Shown piece by piece: positions 58,801 through 64,000 of a DNA stretch of 64,000 nucleotides. The notes beneath the pieces are model-generated. The model saw nothing but the letters and a program-made list of their open reading frames with translations. It did not search any database and was not told where the DNA came from. Source of the stretch: Datisca glomerata (Eukaryota > Streptophyta > Magnoliopsida > Cucurbitales > Datiscaceae). Position 1 is the stretch's first letter. Each line of letters begins with the position of its first letter. Made by a program: the position numbers and the translations under genes. The stretch covers positions 691,019 through 755,018 of the forward strand of contig QANY01005731.1 of assembly GCA_003255025.1 (NCBI GenBank), written 5' to 3'.

Positions 58801-60834
58801 CTGCTTATAATATTGATATATTTGATATACTCGTCAAGACAGCTCAACCGAATGGACAAAAGAATGTGTTAAGTACTTATTAAGCACTATTACCCCTCCT
58901 TATTTTGATTTTTATTAAAAGATTGTATTAAATTAACTATTCTTATTGTACAAACGTGTTATTTGCTAGTTTGAATAAAATTATAAAAGGAAAAGAATAA
59001 AAAATTATTTGCTTTCCCTTTTATAAGGGTAGTTTTGAAATTTTACGTACTTACGAGGGAGATTTAGTAGAACGGAATTAGGTGGTCTTTGACAGTAGTT
59101 GGACACGGCAGCCGCCGGTTTCTTTGGACCAATCGAAGTTTTCTTTTGGAAAACCGTGTTGAACTTCTTTTCCGAGCTGTGTGTTTGGAAACTAACTTAA
59201 TAATACTCCTATCCTGAATTTGAAAGTATTTTTCTCAAAACGGGAAATTTTTTGTTGTAATTTAAGACAGTATATTGACTAATGTCTATCATTTACTTTA
59301 AGAAGAAACTAAAGTTGATAAGATCAAGAATTATAAAAAATAACAATCAAATATACAAAACATATTGAGATAGTAAAATTAAAATTAATGTGCTTGACTA
59401 ACTAATTTAAAATAACACATAATAAACATTCAACAAAATTTGTTAAAATATTTTAATATTTATGATGATTAATACTTTCGGTAACTTAAACTATATTTTT
59501 AATGATTAATCCGGTAGATGCATCCTCACAATGAGATGCTCCAACCAGGGTTGAGACACTTCTCACTCTCTGTAAAAAAAATAAAATATTTTTCTCTCAT
59601 ATTAAGGATATCATCTTTCTCTTAGGATAAAACACTCTCACCACATGAATGCTTTTTTAGGGTAGTGTCACTTTTCACATTCTGCGAAAGTTGAGTCATC
59701 TTCTCTCATTTTAAGGTTGCCCTTATAGATTCATTACCAGTGGATGCTCTCTTATATACTCATCATCATGAGATACTCTCTTTATGGTAGAGTCACATCC
59801 CACCCTCTGTCGAAGTAAAACTCTCGAATCATTTTCATAAACACATACGTATAACCTCTAAAAGCCTTCATTCCTTCTTACTATGATGAAGAAATTCATT
59901 CAATACACAAAATTACCTAATATATTTTCTCAAACAATCTCTTAATAAGAAACTCACTCACCAAGGAATTAGAGGCACTAAAATTTTAAAAACGGATATT
60001 CTTAATTGAAAAAAAAAAAAGAAAGAAAAGAAAAGAAAAGGTTTAGAGCATGTTCAAAATATGTTTATGATTTCATTTTTCAAGATGCAAAATTTCATGG
60101 GAAAAAGAAGAAGATCGGTTGACATTGTTTAAGAATGGAGCTAAACCCTATCTTGTACTTTTGTATAAGAGAAAGGTCAATTTTTATCATCTTGTTTTTA
60201 ACAAATTTAATTGTGCAGATGAGTCCAAATCACAAAACAAAATATTTAATACATTTTTAAATTTGAAAAATTATATTCCTTGTCAAAGCAAAAGTTTTTC
60301 GTTTTCTCTTTTTTGTGATTAAACTAATTATGGAAATATGACATATTTTCCACTAACAAAAACAGGGAAAATAAAAAGTTAGGAAAAGATAAAAAAAAAA
60401 AAAAAATTCCACTAACCGGGAGAGGACAAACTTAATTCTCAAAACAAAATGGATTTCTTCGTTTTCCCACCCAAACGTGTCTAGAGATAAATTCCATAGT
60501 TGGGTTAGGACTGGTGACGTGGATCCCACGTGTATTTCATATTTTTATATTTTTTAATCAACAAGTAAAATTAGAGATATTAGATAAATAGTAGATTGTT
60601 AGGCTATCTACACCTCAGATGCGGAAGAATGAACAAACAATACAAAATGCTATAATACTCATACTATGACAATAGTAGAATCCTACTTACTAGGCCATGC
60701 TGACTCAATAAATAGAAATGAGTGGGATCATTGAATTTACTTTTCAAAAAGGGAACAAAGCAAAAAAACAAAAGATAAAGAAAATAGTGAGAACAAGCCA
60801 CGCAGAAAATAAACGTAAAAATGAAACAAATCTA

Positions 60835-61082
60835 AATTTATTAGTTAAAATATATGATTAAAATTAGTAGAGTTTATACAAATATATATGATTTAATGAA
60901 ATTTAATATGTTTTTATGAACTTTATAAATAAAAATAATCTCTATAATTTGTTTTGTAAATTTATTAGTTAAAATGTATATTTAAAAATAATGGAGTTTG
61001 AGACAAATATATATATGTTTGGATGAAATTTAATATGTTTTTATGAATTTTACAAATAATAATAATCTATATCATTTGTTTT
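60835..61082. repeat. ~124-bp tandem duplication, third copy at 61684-61830
   Basis: The block AAATTTATTAGTTAAAAT ... AGTTTGA/TA-ACAAATATATAT ... GAAATTTAATATGTTTTTAT ... ATTTGTTTTGTA occurs at about 60835-60957 and 60958-61082, and more diverged at about 61690-61830. Confidence 0.85.
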
Positions 61083-61422
61083 GTACGTATATTTTTCGAG
61101 TTATCTTTTAATTAAGTATCAAAACCGGGCAGAGATATATTGTCATGTCAAGTGAATAGGCATCGTAATTTAGTTTATTCTAACGGTATAGATCAATTTA
61201 ATAAATTAATAGCAATTTCAGAGTGAATAAGTTAACAAAATAGATAGCTAAGTCTAGCTGAGAAAAGGTCGTGATATATTTATCAATATTTCTAGAAAAT
61301 ATTGATAAACCAATGTCCAGTAGTGTAAATAATAATTAAGATTATATATTATAGATGCAGAGAATCTACCATCAAATATGATCGTCATGTACAGTTCGAT
61401 GATTCATCTCATGATTTATAAA

Positions 61423-61503
61423 TGAAGAACGATTATGAAAGTAATGTATGACACTAGGGTAATATCAGGGTCCTCGACCTTCTACTTTCATGATCGTTCT
61501 TCA
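61423..61503. ncRNA. miRNA-like hairpin candidate
   Basis: TGAAGAACGATTATGAAAGTA (21 nt, 61423-61443, written TGAAGAACGATTATG + AAAGTA) pairs completely with 61483-61503, with one G:U wobble, around a 39-nt loop. Plant MIRNA precursors and short inverted repeats both look like this. I do not recognise a known miRNA, and no expression evidence is available. Confidence 0.3.
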
Positions 61504-62019
61504 ACTACATATATAATATGTATAAATAAGGCTAAAAGGGAAGAAACAATTAGAGTAAAATTGCCCTCATTGAATAGTAATAATTTAAACTAAATTATTA
61601 ACGATCAATTATATAACTTTAAACTCAATTACGATAACATGTATGAAATGAAAATAAAACTCATGAGAAAATGTAAAAAATGAATCAAATGTAAATTTAT
61701 TAGTTAAAACATATACAATTAAAAATAATTGAATTTGAAGCAACTTTATATATTTGAACGAAATGTAATATATTTTTTATGAGTTCTTTAAATAACAATA
61801 TTTTATATAACTTATTGTTGAAAACATGTTTATAACTCTTTTATCATTTATAATATTTTATATTAATAGATTTTTTTGTTTACTCTATAGCATGCATTGC
61901 ACTTCTTAAAAATTATTGTTCTAAAAATATTTTAAATAAATATATATCACATTATAATTTAAAATATTCATTCGAGAATTATTCAAGTCATTTACGTTTG
62001 CAACCGTAAGTCAACTAAT

Positions 62020-62300
62020 TTATGAAAGTGGAAAGAAAAAAATTGTACGATCAACCTGTGTACTACATGAACATTAAAAATAGAAAAGGTTAGATAGAAA
62101 TTTAAGCAATGGGAAGGAAAATAAAGAAAAGTGTTAGCTTTGAAGACACTTATCCATCAACATCAAAACCACCCTTAACATAATTTTCAATTCTATCTGC
62201 TTAATATATTCATAAGATTGATAGAGACATGAAAAAAAGTCTTATTACATACTTCATTAGATGAAAATACTATAATGTTCAACACCGTTATGAATCCACA
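62020..62300. repeat. Degenerate direct repeat, partner at 63430-63720
   Basis: Shared ordered phrases: GTACGATCAACCTGT, AAGAGAAAGG/AGAAAAGG, (A/G)GATAGAAATTT, AGA(T/G)TGAT(A/G)GAGACATGAAAAAA, GTCTTATTAC, TTCATAGA and TCAACAC. It suggests an old ~280-bp duplicated or dispersed repeat 1.4 kb apart. Confidence 0.65.
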
Positions 62301-63557
62301 ATATATATAATCTCATACTTAACATGTAAAAACAAATAATTATGGTTCACGATTCACAAAATGAATAAGTGATCTCAAACAACGTATTTTTTTATCGAAA
62401 TATAATGATCTTAAATTTATTAATTAATAAGCTGTTATGTCATATTATAGTTAAACATATTTGATTCACTCTATGTGATATTATAAAATGATTGTAAGAG
62501 ATGATAACATGAATTAAACATAACCTTAGATATGTTATCACATGTTTGCTGCCCATTGGATGGGGATGATAGGCAGTTGATCTAAAACAGGTAGTTGGTG
62601 CAACGTCCTGACCTAAATTAGTTATAACCAAATAATTAATCAATTACCAACCTTTGCATATATGATATATATTTGCTGATTCGGTGTCTTTTAGTGGGCC
62701 CAAAAGAAATGTTTATATTAGATTGAGTATTTGTAAATACATCATTTCAATCCATGATTTACGGTATGAGTATGAGATATAAAGGACATTTTTTCTGTAC
62801 GAGTATGAATTGTAAATATAAATAAACTTTTACTCCTTTCAATTCTGATTTATTTGGTACGTTGAGTATAAAATTTAAATTTAAATTAAAAAAGTTAAGT
62901 CATTAAACTTACTAATTATATTTTTAACCCCCTATTATTATTATGTTATGAGATGTCACAAAACTTTATTGTCTAACTATTTTTATTTATATATCCATGA
63001 TTGAATTATAAATTTTGTTCGCAATGTTGAGGAGTATTGTCACTATGAATCTTGACATTTTCTAAACCTTGACCTTTGGCATGCAATAGAGACATTACTA
63101 AACGAAGTATATACCTCATTTTTCATGAAAAAAATTATGAAACCTATGATGCGGTTGACATATCTTTTGGCATGAAATATTGGATAAATCTCAGTACCCA
63201 TACAGTCGAACAAAACCTTTTTTTAAGAGAGAACGTTATAAGTGATCACTTAATTCCTGTTCTCTCTTAAAATTAAAATATTTTCATTTATTTCGACTTA
63301 TGAAAAACAAAACTTACGAAGGAAAAGGCATTAAAAAATGCTCTACACTTATAGTCCTTATAGATAATATATACTGACAGGAAAATTAGAGTATATAACG
63401 AATACTATTTTGTATTAAAATGGAAAAACAGAAGGAGAATGTACGATCAACCTGTACTACAAGAACAATCAAAAGAGAAAGGGTTGTACAGAAATTTTGA
63501 ACAAAATAAATTAAATTTTAGCCTTTCAAGTCATTTATACTTCAAAATTCAAACCAC

Positions 63558-63558
63558 C

Positions 63559-63593
<35 letters not shown>
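63558..63593. repeat. (TA)n microsatellite
   Basis: A pure TA dinucleotide run of about 36 bp, inside the second copy of the 62.0-kb direct repeat, which lacks it in the first copy. Confidence 0.95.
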
Positions 63594-63596
<3 letters not shown>

Positions 63597-64000
63597 TTCT
63601 TCAACTATACCGACTAATATTTATATAAGAGTGATGGAGACATGAAAAAAGAGAAGTCTTATTACTTTATTCATAGAGTGTAAGTATTTTGTTTTTCAAT
63701 CTTACATAATATCACAATACTCTCAACACTGTAATGAGCAGGGGTGATGCTAAAATTTTTTGTGAACGAGGGTAAATGATAACTGTAAAAAGATGTCATT
63801 TATAAATATATAACTGCATATATACAAGCACGCATGTATATATACTCACACACATATTTCAAAAGCGCGCATACACACAAATATACATAATGTACATATC
63901 TAACACAAAATTTTATCTTGCTTACAAAAGATGTATATATACATACACACATCTATCTCTAAATGTTTTCAGGTATATTGTCTAGTAGGGTGAATTGCAA

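Larger units (their letters stand above)
58809..64000. other. AT-rich intergenic tail with degenerate repeats
   Basis: No gene is recognised. Degenerate ~125-bp repeats with ATGAGATGCTC and CACCCTCTG-like phrases lie at about 59515-59835. Repeated segments and a hairpin are listed separately. The open frames here have no recognisable similarity. Confidence 0.6.

Noticed and set aside
60119..60322. 67-codon plus-strand open frame
   Set aside because: AT-rich, no similarity and no splice or promoter context.
1..64000. tRNA or rRNA genes
   Set aside because: I looked for GGTTCGA-type B boxes with cloverleaf context and for conserved rRNA phrases and saw none; a dedicated scan (tRNAscan-SE) would settle it.

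Overview
This window reads as nuclear DNA of a eudicot flowering plant. It is AT-rich, the host genes have several introns with GT..AG borders, and about two thirds of the recognisable sequence is transposon-derived. Two host genes are clear, both on the minus strand. One is a FAR1-RELATED SEQUENCE gene closest to FRS4 (2641-5151). The other is a complete nine-exon copper-transporting P1B-ATPase of the RAN1/HMA7 type (23191-30427) that sums to an uninterrupted 1004-residue protein. I cannot name the species.

Layout. 1-2640: AT-rich flank with a Helitron-like end and a MITE-like segment. 2641-5325: FRS4-like gene. 5769-9692: an unusual element with diverged inverted ends, filled with dozens of copies of a 19-23 bp palindrome (core TACTTGAAGGGTTCAAGTA). 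It also holds a LINE endonuclease scrap and one unit of a minisatellite that recurs 50 kb away. 9883-11109: non-autonomous hAT element. 11764-21404: a nearly intact-length but decayed Ty1/copia element (minus strand) with two ~2 kb LTRs, PBS, PPT and a 5-bp target duplication. 22175-22454: a fresh 140-bp tandem duplication. 23191-30427: RAN1, with a probable organelle-derived insert in one intron. 32120-34620: a LINE remnant. 35107-36072: a non-autonomous Helitron.

36649-52962 is a three-level nest. A 5'-truncated LINE with a 9-bp target duplication was split by a Ty3/gypsy element of the Tat lineage. The left LTR of that element was in turn split by a 2917-bp solo LTR with a perfect 5-bp target duplication. 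The gypsy element has lost gag-protease and the integrase core, but keeps an antisense extra ORF and a block of tandem repeats. Copia-type LTR sequence interrupts its antisense ORF. 53144-57013: a CACTA transposon with a TCA target duplication that carries a multi-exon fragment of the ribosome-biogenesis gene SDA1. 57601-58800: another hAT-like element containing a ~180-190 bp minisatellite. 58801-64000: AT-rich DNA with degenerate repeats and a miRNA-like hairpin.

The two host genes have no evident functional link beyond both being signalling-related in known plants (light signalling family; copper supply to ethylene receptors). The most unusual object is the palindrome-packed foldback element directly upstream of the FRS4-like gene. 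The clearest novel-looking cargo is the SDA1 fragment inside the CACTA element.
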